Source: Taxillus chinensis | Taxonomy: Eukaryota > Streptophyta > Magnoliopsida > Santalales > Loranthaceae | NCBI GenBank assembly: GCA_023512835.1 | Contig: CM042091.1 | Coordinates: 44,406,107-44,470,106, forward strand | Reading direction: 5' to 3' | Length of the DNA stretch: 64,000 bases | Part shown: one piece after another, positions 1 to 11,610 of the stretch | Position numbering within the stretch: the first letter of the stretch is position 1 | Layout: each line of letters opens with the position of its first letter | Program-made: the position numbers and the translations under genes | The notes under the pieces: generated by a model | What the model saw: the letters and a program-made list of their open reading frames with translations, nothing else | Told to the model about the DNA's origin: nothing | The model's database searches: none

Positions 1-1141
1 GTGACTCGTAGCTGCATAGCGCGCCTCGAAGACTCGAAGCGGGTCTTCGATCTTCGACCTTCGGACTACGAACTACGAACCTTCGACCTACGAACCTTCA
101 AACTACGGGTCTACGAACTACGAACCTTCGAACCTATGAACTACGGGTCTACGAACTACGACCCTACGACCCAGAACTTCGGATTTTCGTTAATTCGACC
201 CAGTAACGCGCCCAAGGTACTGTTCATCGTCGTTTTTGCCCGCTCTTCGTCTGAAACGCGCCCAGAAACTCCCAGACGCTCACTAACACCCCTGTTTCGC
301 AACAAACTATGATATCTACCTCAAAACGCGTCTAGAACGCCTCTAAATAACGCAGAAACAGCACAAACACGTATAAAATTCCAGATTTACAGAAATCTAG
401 ATCTAAACCCAGATTTCCATGGTTGACTTATCCACCCTCATGAAAAACATAGTTAATCAACCCCAAAATCATAGAAACATATATCCACAATGATATAAAA
501 CAGTTTCTAACCACAGATCTTATGCTAAACCATTAGATATAACCCAAAATTGGTTTCCCCAAATTCTAGGGTTCATGCTCAATTTTATAAATCATGATAA
601 ATTCGTGCAGATCCAAAACAAGAGAGAGATAAGAAGTTCAAGGACACCTACTTGAAGTGAATCTTTGAGCTCCACGAACCCAAATCGCCCCAAATCGCCA
701 AGGCCTCCAAGCTCTCTCAAGCTCTCTCTCTCAAACGCACAAACGTGAAACGTAAAGTGAAAGCTTCTTCTTTTTTTTCTCGTTATTTATATTTCCGCAA
801 TCAATCGACCTAGTCAACCATTGACCCAGTCAATAATTGACCTCCCAACACAAAAATTGACCTCCAAGGCCCCGAACTCCAAATTGAGTCAAACTACAGT
901 CAAAATGCTCGAAATGACGAGCACAACACTAAATAGATATTATTACACCCAAATGACCGCCCAAATGCAAAGTCAACTAATAAACCCCGAAAAGTTAACA
1001 GTCGGGTCAAATGGGGCCCCGACTCGAAATCGGGCCCAAGTACAGTCAAAATGCTTACATCGACGACTACACTACCGTCCAGATAGTTATATTCCCATAG
1101 AATGGCTATCTCTCAAAACTACCCAAATACGAGTCTTTACA
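1..1141 (-). repeat. 3' LTR (partial) of the Tekay-type element
   Basis: Nearly the same sequence recurs at 7978-9112, which defines it as an LTR. In element sense the LTR starts TGTAAAGACTCG at 1141, directly after a purine-rich tract. The part containing the LTR end TGACA is lost beyond base 1. Bases 43-175 are a minisatellite of short units related to ctacgaac and ttcgaac. Confidence 0.9.
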
Positions 1142-1401
1142 TCCTCCCCACCTTAGGACTTTTCGTTCTCGAAAATAAAACACATGCCCAAGGGACATAG
1201 CAAAATTCAAGCTCAATGTCCCAACAACAAAACATAAAACATGATCACCGATCACACATGTGCAATACAACTCACAACAAGCCAAAAGGGCTGACAAAAT
1301 CCAACAACAACGAGCTAAACCACATCTTAAACAACATATGTAAAACAAATGCATAAAACATAACTCATACCTCAGGGAAGGTCCTCACATCCTCCCCACC
1401 T
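1142..1401 (-). promoter_or_regulatory. Two identical polypurine tracts flanking a 248-bp segment
   Basis: In plus orientation the 12-mer tcctccccacct occurs at 1142-1153 and again at 1390-1401. About 20 further similar bases follow each copy (aggact and ctcgaa shared). In element sense each is a GGGGAGGA-type polypurine tract directly followed by TG: TGTAAAG at 1141 and TGTGAGG at 1389. Polypurine tracts prime plus-strand DNA synthesis and so set the U3 start. The tract at 1142 agrees with the end of the 5' LTR (9112). The gag-pol stop codon TGA lies at the edge of the tract at 1390. Confidence 0.8.
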
Positions 1402-4400
1402 CAGGACTGATTGTCCTCGAATAGCTCAGGATGAAAAACCCGTATCTGGCTCTCTTTCTCCCAAGTCTGCTCCTCCATGCCTCGGTGTCGCCATAACACT
1501 CGAACTAGTGGGATCGTCTTGCCTCGCAAGACTTGGTCCCGCCTGTCCAAAATCTGTGCCGGCATCTCAACAACGGCACCATCATCAGCCAAGTCTATCT
1601 CACGATAGTCCAACACATGAGAAGGATCAGGGTGATACCGCCTCAACTGAGACACATGAAACACATCATGTACTCGCGCTAACTCTGGTGGCAAAGCTAA
1701 TCGGTAAGTCACTGCGCCCACGGTGGCAACAATCTCAAATGGCCCCACAAAACAAGGGGAAAGTTTGGATCCACGTCCAAACCTACGATGCCCTCGACGC
1801 AGCGGAACCCGCAAAAATACACGGTCCCCCACCTCAAACTGCAAGGGTCGACGCCTCTGATCCGCGTAGGACTTCTGCCTACTCTGTGCTGTCAGCATAC
1901 GCTGTCTAATTAACTGCACTATCTCCGTGGTTTCTCGAACCATATTGGGACCGAGAACTGCTGTCTCTCCAGTCTGTGCCCAACACAAGGGTGATCTACA
2001 AGGTCGCCCATACAGTGCCTCATACGGAGCCATCCCAATCGGGCCTGATAACTGTTGTTGTAAGAGAACTCCACCAAAGGAAGGTGAGTCTCCCAACAAC
2101 CTCCAAAATCTAGGACATAGGCACGCAACATATCCTCGAGCATCTGAATCGTCCACTCCGACTGACCGTCTGTCGGCGGATGAAAAGCTGTACTCAGGTT
2201 CACCCTGGTACCCAAAGCTCGCTGCAACTGTCTCCAAAATTGAGATGTAAACCTCGCATCCCGATCAAATACAATAGACAATGGGACTCCATGCAACCAC
2301 ACAATAACATCAATATACCTCTGTCCCAAGGTCCTCACTGGGTCTGTCTCTCGAATCAGAATAAAATGCGCCGATTTGGTCAACCGGTCAACAACTGCCC
2401 ATATCGTGTCGTGTCCCCTGGAACGAGGAAGTCCAGTGACAAAATCCATGGTCACGTGGTCCCATTTCCACTCTGGCATTGGCAATGACTGCAACTCACC
2501 AGCTGATCTCAGGTGCTCTGCCTTGACCTGCTGACAGGTCAAACACCTCCTCCTAAAATCAGCAACGACCTTCTTCAGGCCTAGCCACCAAAATTGCCTC
2601 CTCACGGCATGGTACATCTTGGTCCCACCAGGATGTACAGCTAACCTCGACTGGTGAAATTCCCAAAGAACCTCCTCCTGAAGAGAAGTGGGAACTATCA
2701 ATCTACCCCTATACCGCAGCACATGCTCTGCATCCTCAGTCCAATCAGAAGGTGCCTGCCCAGTCTGAATCCGGTCGCGGATGACCTCACAATCAACGTC
2801 CCCCACTTGATCCTCTATGATCCCGTGCCGCATCTCTGGGACTGCTACAACAACACTGAGGGTCCCCCGCCCCTCACTGGTCACCATCTGCAACCTCATC
2901 GCTGCAAACTGTCCCATCATTTCCCATTCCTTAATGGCACAATGGGCAACCACGGCCCTGCTCTTCCTACTCAGTGCATCTGCCACCACGTTACCCTTCC
3001 CAGGGGTATACATCATATCAAACTGAAACTGTTGCAGGTACTCCACCCACCGCCTCTGCCTAAGGTTCAGATCTCGCTGAGAGAAGATATACTGCAAGCT
3101 CTTGTGGTCCGTATATACCACAAATTTCTCCCCAAGGAGATAATGCGGCCAGCTCTTTAAAGCAAAGATCACTGCAGCCAACTCCAAATCATGCGTGGGA
3201 TAGTTCTACTCATGTGGTCTCAACTGCCTAGATCCATAAGCAATCACCTGCCGAGCCTGCATCAGCACACAACTAAGCCCCACCCTAGAGGCATCACAAT
3301 ACACCTCGAAAGGCACACCCTCCTGTGGGAGAATCAAGATAGGTGCTGAGGTTAATCGTGCCTTCAGCTCCATGAAAGCACTCTCACACGCATCAGACCA
3401 AATGAAAGGAACTCCCTTCCTGGTCAGGTTCGTCATAGGAGCTGCCAACCTGGAAAAATCCTCCACGAACCTCCGATAGTAGCCTGCCAAACCAAGGAAG
3501 CTACGAATCTCAAACACATTCGTGGGCCTCTTCCACAACATGACTGCCTCAATCTTCTCAGGATCCACTGTGATACCCTCCGAAGATACCATATGCCCCA
3601 AGAAGTGTACCTGTTGCAACCAGAAGTCACATTTCGTGAACTTCGCGTACAACCGATGCTCTCACAAGGTCTGCAACACAACCTGCAAATGCTCCTCATG
3701 CTCCCTCTTGGTCGCTGAATAGACCAAAATATCGTCGATGAACACCACAACGAACATATCTAAATATGGAGCAAACACCTGGTTCATCAATCCCATAAAC
3801 ACTGTTGGAGCATTCGTGAGCCCAAACAGCATCACAAGCCACTCATAATGCCCATAGCGACAACTGAATGCGGTCTTAGGGATATCTGCCTCCCTAACCC
3901 TCAACTGATGGTATCCAGATCTCAAGTCTATCTTGAAAAACCATCTCGCACCGCGAAACTGATCAAACAGGTCATCGATCCTCGGCAATGGATACCTATT
4001 CTTCACAGTCACCTGGTTCAGCTTCCGGTAGTCTATACACAGCCGAAGTGAACCATCCGCCTTCTTGGCGAACAACACTGGAGCACCCCACGGTGAGCTA
4101 CTCCGCCTGATAAAGCCTCGTGCCAATAGGTCATCTATCTATCTCTTGAGCTCTCTAAGCTCTGTCGGTGCCATCCTGTAGGCCACTAACCTGATCGGTG
4201 TTGTCCCTGGCAACAACTCGATCGAAAACTCTACCTCCTTCACGGGTGGCAAACTGACCAAGTCCTCGGGAAACACATCCAGGAACTGATCTACAATGGG
4301 TGGCAAAACAGCCTTCCCCTCTCTCCTCCTATCAACCAACGTCAAGCTGGCTAACTGGTGGGTCACATCACCCCACCCATGCCTCAAAGGTCCCAACCTG

Positions 4401-4999
4401 CATGCCTCCTCGGTCCACTCACCCACAAAGACACCCCGCGTGCCCTCTGGTGTGAGGAATGTCACACGCCATCGAAAACAATCAATCTTGGCCTCCACGG
4501 AGACCAACCAATCCATACCAAGGATAACATCAAAATCATCTAACTCCATGATATACAAATCACACAACAGGTTAACACCCCCAAGTATTACCTGATAAGC
4601 ACGACAAATACTCTCAAGAATCACAATTCCACCCAAAGGTGAAGCAACCATCAGAGACTGACTAACTGTCTCCTGGTCTAACTCCAATCCAACCACCGTA
4701 GCATACGAAATAAAAGAATGGGTAGCACCAGTATCAATCAAAACTGAACAGATAGTATGAGAAATGATAATGGTACCTCTCACCACTGAAGGTCCTGCTC
4801 CTACCTCGTCCACTGGTGGAACCTCTGCCTCTCTGCTGGTAAGGACAAAAGTCCTCCCTCGTGGTCCACTGCCACTAGCCTGGCCCATTGGGGCCTTGCC
4901 CCGCTGATCAACATGACCCTGTGCCTCCCGCTGAGGCTGCTGCACCGCAAGTCGCGTCTGTGTGCTCTGTGCCGGCGGCACTGACCTCTGAGACGGAGC
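1401..4999 (-). pseudogene. Tekay-type pol: protease, RT, RNase H, integrase, chromodomain (decayed)
   Basis: This polyprotein would cleave Gag-Pol, copy the RNA and integrate the DNA. Reading leftward: protease with DTGA active site at about 4733-4735; RT with the FIDDI catalytic motif at about 3722-3745; RNase H; a zinc-binding integrase N-terminus near 2520-2700; integrase core with MDFVTGLP and FDRDARFTS motifs and a TDGQSE glutamate; then GPFEIV-type C-terminal and chromodomain segments (about 1404-1570, ending in FEDNQS). Stops interrupt the frame at 4139-4141 (TAG), 3662-3664 (TGA) and 3206-3208 (TAG). A one-base loss near 2040, in the NNSYQA region, shifts the frame into the 1401-2237 reading frame. 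It is contiguous with gag in one frame, as is usual for the family. Confidence 0.88.
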
Positions 5000-6154
5000 T
5001 TCACTCCTCTGTCCCTGATCTCGCGGACGAGGGCCTACACTGCTGGTCAAGCTAAGGGTAACACATTCCCTAGCTCCATGCCCCACTTTCCCGCATCGGA
5101 AGCAAGTCATCTTTTTCCTCGGGCAGTCTCTCGATACATGCCCAATCAAACCACAACTCCAACAAGTCCCTGGCCTCCTGCTGGCTGAACTCTCCTGGGG
5201 TCTCGCCGCCTGGCTGGAAACCCTCTGCACCTGCCTCCTCTCAGGCTGAGGAGCACTGCTCTCCCCACTCTGTCTCTTCTTGCCCGAACCTGCCGAACCG
5301 CCCGGCCTCTGGGCTCTCGCCTGATCCTGACCTCGCTCAATAATGAGCTCCTTGTCGACCGCCTCCCGGTAGCTGGCCAACTGCATCGGTTCCAGCTGTC
5401 TTTTCAGAGATGGCCTCAAGCCCTGAAAGAAGTCCTGCGTCTTCCGGCCTTCCTTTTCCCAAGCCTCCAGAGCAAACTGCCCCAAATCAGTGAAGGCTTG
5501 CACATACTCCCCCACAGTCATGCTACCCTACACAAGCTCATAATACTCTCTACGTCGAGCATACTGCAACGAGCTGGGAAAATACTCCCCAAAGAAGCGC
5601 TCAACAAACTCTCTCCAGCTCATCTGACTGTCATGGATAGCTCTAGTGGATTCCCACCACCTGCGTGGGATACCCAACAGATAGTGCGTCGCCACGCGCA
5701 CCCGCTCCTCATCTGGCACCCCAATCATCTCAAAGTTGTCCTCTGTCCATCTGATCCAGTCCTCGGCTACCTCTGGCTGTGAACCATCCTCAAAAGTCCT
5801 GGGTGCATGTTTCAAAAACTGTGCAGCCCAGTCCACTCCTCGCCGTGCTGGCTCTATCACGACCTCCTGTTGGTGCATATCCTGAACCACCCTCGCCTCT
5901 TGCTGCCGAGGCTATGGTGGCTGCTGAGGCTGCTGTTGCCTCTTCAGCTCATCCACCTCTCTAGCCATATCCCTCATCGAGCCCTGCATACCCTGCATAG
6001 CCTCCTGCAACTGAATCAACACCTGAGCCAAATCAGGTCCCACAACGGGAGCTGATGATCTCTGCTGCGGGCTCTACTGCCCCTGGTGCCCCGACTCTAT
6101 CGTGGGCTCCTCTGCCGGGCCCTGGCCTCGGACAACCCTCCTCAGTGGTGCCAT
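5000..6154 (-). pseudogene. Tekay-type gag with two zinc knuckles (decayed)
   Basis: Gag would form the cytoplasmic virus-like particle and bind element RNA. The likely start is MAPLRR near 6154. A retrotransposon gag core follows at about 5560-5850 (WIRWTEDNFEMIGV, WWEST). Two CX2CX4HX4C zinc knuckles lie at about 5123-5164 (CWSCGLIGHVSRDC) and 5063-5104 (CFRCGKVGHGAREC). The frame is broken by TAG stops at 6074-6076, 5912-5914 and 5528-5530, all at positions compatible with a former CAG glutamine codon. It runs without a frame change into protease and RT. Confidence 0.85.
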
Positions 6155-6250
6155 CACACTGGCCACAAGAACAAACAACAAACGATCAATACTAGCACTG
6201 CTAGCACAAACAGCCATCAAAGGCACAACCGACTTGTAGGTTCTCACACA

Positions 6251-6426
6251 CGACCCGTAGGTCCATACCATGCATATAGCATCGTGTCCCCCATCAGGGT
6301 ACACCACACGACCCGTAGGTCCACAACCATGCATATAGCATCGTGTCCCCCATCAGGGTACACCACACGACCCGTAGGTCCACAACCATGCATATAGCAT
6401 CGTGTCACCCGTCAGGGTACACCACA
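6251..6426. repeat. 59-bp tandem repeat, three units, in the element leader
   Basis: Units beginning cgacccgtag start at 6251, 6309 and 6368 (period 58-59 bp), each containing catgcatatagcatcgtgtc and catcagggtacacca. The array sits between the primer-binding site and gag in the 5' untranslated leader. Its function is unknown. Confidence 0.85.
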
Positions 6427-6690
6427 ATCAAGTCTTGGCTCTCACGGCCACGTGCCATCCTGGCACCACATACAAGCACATCACACACAAAGACAATCTA
6501 GTGCCCTATATGCACACAATCATACCACTAGCAATGCACCCTATACCCATGTATGCTCCTAGGATGATCTAACTGACACCAAAATAACCTAGAATACATG
6601 TAAGGACTGCGTTGATCAGGTGCCCTCCCTACAGTTTTCCAAGTCACATGGAATCAATTAACCACCCCTAACTAACCTAGGTCCACTAGA

Positions 6691-6706
6691 CCATGCTCTG
6701 ATACCA
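6691..6706 (-). other. Primer-binding site complementary to initiator tRNA-Met
   Basis: In element sense this reads TGGTATCAGAGCATGG, the standard plant initiator tRNA-Met site, three bases inside the 5' LTR end. It fixes the element polarity as minus. Confidence 0.92.
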
Positions 6707-6709
6707 ACT

Positions 6710-9112
6710 TGTCACGCCCCCGAATTCCAGGGAACCCGGAACCGGGTACATGACTTCCCCTTGCCCGCACCCGATAGGTCAAGGGGTTGGTGACTAGCAC
6801 CAATGGAGACTACACCGCAGGTGCTGTCTCAAACATGCAATCCCGTACAGTTATACATCAAGGGTAATCCTGTACTTCCCATATATCATCATGCATACAA
6901 TGAGTCAAACAGTTATACAGACATCACATCATACAGTATGCAAATACAACTGTCCACGGACCCATGTCCGGGCCATCACATAAAACAATACAGAATATAA
7001 CTGTATCATACATCAGAGTAGTGGGCATCCTCCTGGAAGAAAGTCCTCCACTAGTCTCGGGTCACACCTGAAAAGGGTAAACAACAAGTAGGGCTGAGCG
7101 ACAAGCTCAGTAGGTGACCCTAAAACTCCGAATCATGCAACTCATATAAGTCTATACTATATGCTTAGTGTACTCGTGCACCGTGTAGTGTGCACAATCA
7201 TCAGGACTCAGCTTGCAAACATACATCAGGACTCAGCCTGCCCACACAGGACAACTTGTCCACGATCCTCCATGGGATCCCAGCTCAGGGCACTCAGCCC
7301 TAGCTCCACGAGCTCAACGGCTCAACTCAGGCCTTAGCCTGTCCACAGCGCAATATGCCCGGCCACAGTCGCCACACAGGCCTGCCATCAGTGCATATGC
7401 CTGCCACGTCAACCACATAGCACCATCGGTGCATCACGGTGAGAACCCAAACAAGTCACGGAGTCCATGCCCCAATACCTCACACCAACATACTAACATT
7501 AGTATGGCATGTCATTCTCAACATTTCCTTTATAACTGTAGCCAGTCTTCACAAGTAAATCCTCAATCCTTGATTTATGAAGGAAGTACCCATAGCAGCT
7601 ATTTTCTTGAAATCAAAAGTCCCAGCATTGCGTTCCCATAGCATAACTAAGAGAATCTGATTTTTGGGGATTTTTCTGAGATGTCTAACCCCACTTTCCA
7701 AAAATTCACCACTACAAACTTTTGGGTTTTTCTGAGATTTTACACTAAATCCCAATTTTCACATTTTGAAAGAGTGGGAATTAATTTTTCTAGTATTTTT
7801 CTTTGAATCCAAATGGGGGGTATTTCGTTATTTACATAGTAATTTAAGTATAATAGGTCCAGTCCAGTGCAGTTGCACTGGCTCGAAGCTGCAGAACAGC
7901 CTGCCTCATAGCTTCAGGACTGCGACTCGTAGCGCGGGGCTGCAGCGCGCCATGGAGACTCATAGCTGGAGCTGCGACTCGTAGCTGCATAGCACGCCTC
8001 GAAGACTCGAAGCGGGTCTTCGATCTTCGACCTTCGGACTACGAACTATGAACCTTCGAACTACGGGTCTACGAACTACGACCCTACGAACTACGAACCT
8101 TCGAACCTACGAACTACAGGTCTACGAACTACGAACCTACGACCTAGAACTTCGGATTTTCATTAATTCGACCCAGTAACGCGCCCAGGGTACTGTTCAT
8201 CATCGTTTTTGCCTGTTCTTCATCTGGAACGCGCCCAGAAACTCCCAGACGCTCACTAACACCCCTGTTTCGCAACAAACTATGATATCTACCTCAAAAC
8301 GCGTCCAGAACGCCTATAAATCGCGCAGAAACAGCACAAACACGTATAAAATTCCAGATTTCCAGAAATCTAGATCTAAACCCAGATTTCCATGGTTGAC
8401 TTATCAACCCTCATGAAAAACACAGTTAATCAACCCCAAAATCACAGAAACATATATCCACAATGATATAAAACAGTTTCTAACCACAGATCTTATGCTA
8501 AACCATTAGATCTAACCCAAAATTGGTTTTCCCCAAATGCTAGGGTTCATGCTCAATTTCATAAATCATGATAAATTTGTGCAGATCCAAAACAAGAGAG
8601 AGATAAGAAGTTCAAGGACACCTACTTGAAATGAATCTTTGAGCTCCACGAACCCATATCGCCCCAAATCGCTAAGGCCTCCAAGCTCTCTCAAGCTCTC
8701 TCTCTCAAACGCACAAACGTGAAACGTAAAGTGAAAGCTTCTTTTTTTTCTGCTATTTATATTTCTGCCAGTCAACTGACCTAGTCAACCATTGACCCAG
8801 TCAATAATTGACCTCCCAACACAAAAATTGACCTCCAAGGCCCTGAACTCCAAATTGAGTCAAACTACAGTCAAAATGCTCAAAATGACGAGCACAACAC
8901 TAAACAGATATTATTACACCCAAATGACCGCCCAAATGCAAAGTCAACCAATAAACCCCGAAAAGTTAACAGTCGGGTCAAACGGGGCCCTGACTCGAAA
9001 TCGAGCCCAAGTACAGTCAAAATGCTCACATCGACGACTACACTACCGTCCAAATAGTTACATTCCCATAGAATGGCTATCTCTCAAAACTACCCAAATA
9101 CGAGTCTTTGCA
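6710..9112 (-). repeat. 5' LTR (complete, 2403 bp) of the Tekay-type element
   Basis: The plus strand begins TGTCACGCCCCC at 6710 and ends CTTTGCA at 9112, giving TG...CA ends. Its right half matches 1-1141. It contains the motif common to all related LTRs here (CTTACTGAGCT followed by CTCACCC in sense) and a ctacgaac/ttcgaac minisatellite at about 8018-8145. The five bases after it are ggaca; the partner duplication lies left of the window. Confidence 0.9.
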
Positions 9113-9659
9113 GGACATGAGCATTTAGGTTCCATTGAGGGAACCACCTTTGATTCCTTTGAGTGCGGTTTACTGTTATTTTAACTACACTGCACTGCAC
9201 ATATTTGCATAAAGCATATTATGGAGTAAATGTTAGGGTGGTCCATGGAGGCATAACCCCTACTGAGCTATGGTTTGCTCACTCACCTTTGATGTCTTTC
9301 TCTGCAGGACCTAACAGGCGTTAAGGGGATTACACCGCTGTGGAAGCATGGGTGTTTGATTTACTATTTTATTGAGAAATTGTAATTGATGAGACTTATG
9401 TATTTACTTGAGATTGATGTATTTATTTAAGACACCGTGTTTTAGGATTGGTGACCCTATTTATTATGAGACAGTTTTACTACATGGAGTGGTTATTATA
9501 TGGCTGTGCATGTCATGTGTGAGGTTGTAGCAAGTTTTGGGGCAACACCCTTAAGGGAGCCCTATTAGGTGACCATTCACGAACCCCTTGTCCTCCTGGG
9601 TGCAAGGCATGGGGCATCACTAACTGGTTCCTCAGCATTGGGAAATCCGGGGCGTGACA
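9113..9659 (+). repeat. Plus-strand chromovirus LTR, 3' part
   Basis: It ends CCGGGGCGTGACA at 9659 and contains the conserved CTACTGAGCT and CTCACTCACC segment near 9262. It starts abruptly at the end of the Tekay 5' LTR, so the chromovirus appears to have inserted into this LTR. No primer-binding site follows, so the copy is a solo or fragmentary LTR. Confidence 0.7.
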
Positions 9660-9825
9660 GTTGACCTTTGAATTAAGGTTGTTTTGGTAGCTTAATATGG
9701 TTAGGATGAGTTAGGAACTCATTTTAGAGTTGAATTGGTGCTTATGTTTGTGAGGTCACCGGACTAGATTTCCGATAAATAACATGTTGCAGACCCATAT
9801 GGGTGTGTACAAATGATAGGGTCAA

Positions 9826-10030
9826 CGGGGCGGTCGATGTGGTTAACGTGGGTGGTCGACATAAGTCAATGTGGTCGACTTGGGTGGTCGACGTGGTCGA
9901 TGTGGTCGACTTGGGTGATCGACGTGGTCGATGTGGTCGACCTGGGTGGTCGACATAGGTCGATGTGGTTAACTTGGGGGTGGTCGAGGTGCAGTGTGGT
10001 CGACATCAACTAGGTAGTGTGGTCAACGTC
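9826..10030. repeat. GTCGAC/GTCGATGTG minisatellite
   Basis: Short units built from ggtcgacgtggtcgatgtg and cttgggtggtcgac repeat about ten times. The GTCGAC core is palindromic. Related degenerate ggtcgac/gtcgacc units occur at 35020-35180 and 42890-43200 in other LTR fragments. Confidence 0.85.
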
Positions 10031-11221
10031 GACCTATGTGAAGGTTTACATCGACCAAATGGAGTTTCCTGTGAGCTCTAAAGCAGAGTTTCCAGGGAGC
10101 TACAAAGCAGCAGTGTTCCAAAGGACCATTTACATTGTAAACCATTCCGCATCTCCACATTTAAGTATTACACTTAAGTTACAATATAAATAAGGAAATA
10201 CCCCCCATTAGGATTCAAAGAAAAATACTAAAAAAATCAAATTCCCACTCCTTCAAAATGTGAAAATTGGGAATTAACACTGAATCTTGGAAAAATTAAG
10301 TTTTTGGTTCGAGGTGACTATTTTCGCACCAAGGTTAGACCCCTCAGAAAAATTCCCAAAAATTAGGTTCTCTTAGTTATAAGATGAGAAACCATTACCG
10401 GGACTTTTCATTTCAGGAAAATGCTTTCTACAAAAATCCTCTCTCTTGGTCAAGACATGAGGATAGAGTTGGAGAGATTGGCCTCTGTTATAGAGGAAGT
10501 GTAACCCTATTATATTATGCATTAAGTTGCATGATTGGGGGACCTTGGATCCATGAGTTATATTATGGGTTATTTAGTTGTGTTACAGTGTTGGTTTGTC
10601 CGCCATATGTTTAACTCCAAATTGGAGGAGGGTAGAACCTATGACTTAGGTTATTGTTGGGGTTTCTATGGGAATTCCGGTATGGGAGAAACATAATGTT
10701 CTCCGTTGTGGATTGTTTGAGATAGTTTTGGACTTAAAGAAGTCCATAGGGTGCCAACAGGCACTATGAGAGCCTAGTAAGGTTGTGTGATGAAACCTTC
10801 GTGGTTTGTCAAGGTTTGTTTGATGTTATGGTTGGTCCATGAAGGCTAAGGTATCATTTGGGCCAGTGAGGGTGGTTGGCACCGTGAGAGCCTCATGGTC
10901 TGTTTGTTTGTATGTTGGTTACTATGGTTAGCTTGTATACATACGTGTACTGTGTGGGACCTTTGGGTTTGTTGTGATATGCTATGCTCACTTGTATATC
11001 TGTGTGTGATATCTATATGATATGTAGGGGCATTAGGTCCATGTGAAATGTTTGATTTTGCCTGGTGGCATATTCGGTGGTTGAGCTTGAGTTGAGTTAA
11101 GCTTGAGCTGAATTAAGCTTTGTGCAGATGTATCCTTGCGTGGGTGTGACAGGTGGTTAAGGCCCTGGGATTATGATGTACCATGTTGGGTGAGGCTACG
11201 GCCTGATGAGCTGTTGATGAG

Positions 11222-11610
11222 CGGATCCTGTTGAGGATCATGGACAAGCTATGCCCTAGTGAAGGAAGGCTACGTTTGGTTATTGGGATCCTATTGAGTA
11301 TCGTGGACAAGCTGTCCTAATGGGGACAGGTTATGTCCTAAGATTGAAACAGTATGTGTCCTGGTGTGCTGTGGATCCTGTTTGTGATTGTGGGGGACAT
11401 GCCGAGTCCTTTGTGGATAAGTTATCCTGATGTGATCCTTTGGGATTGTGGGGGACATGTCGAGTTCTGATATGGATAGGACATCCTAGTGATGATTGTG
11501 ATCGAGGTGAGTTACTTAGGCTGTGTGCCCTAACTTGATGTGATCCTTTGGGATTGTGGGGGACATACCGAGTCCGATGTGATAGGATGTCCTGGTGTGA
11601 TTATGAGTTA
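11222..11610. repeat. Imperfect tandem repeats with GGATCCT and GGGGGACAT motifs
   Basis: Units containing ggatcctgttgagg or gatcctttgggattgtg followed by gggggacatgtcgagt and gacatcctggtg recur about five times. The degenerate array is internal to the plus-strand LTR. Confidence 0.65.

Larger units (their letters stand above)
1..9112 (-). mobile_element. Ty3/gypsy chromovirus (Tekay-type) LTR retrotransposon, left LTR cut by window edge
   Basis: The element reads right to left: 5' LTR 6710-9112, tRNA-Met primer site at 6691-6706, gag-pol from about 6154 down to 1401, polypurine tract at 1142-1153, and 3' LTR from 1141 leftward, truncated at base 1. Domain order is gag, two zinc knuckles, aspartic protease, reverse transcriptase, RNase H, integrase, chromodomain. 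The C-terminal chromodomain and single-frame gag-pol fit the Tekay/Del chromoviruses, which often insert into heterochromatin. The coding frame carries six in-frame stops and one frameshift, so the copy is dead. It sits inside another plus-strand LTR whose remainder is at 9113-9659. Its left target duplication is outside the window. Confidence 0.9.

Noticed and set aside
3206..6076. Repeated in-frame TAG codons suggesting programmed amber readthrough in gag-pol
   Set aside because: Several stops fall in unrelated domains, with a frameshift elsewhere, and all are explained by CAG-to-TAG change. No readthrough context is seen.
6251..6426. CRISPR-like array
   Set aside because: The units are directly adjacent copies with no unique spacers, inside a plant retrotransposon leader.
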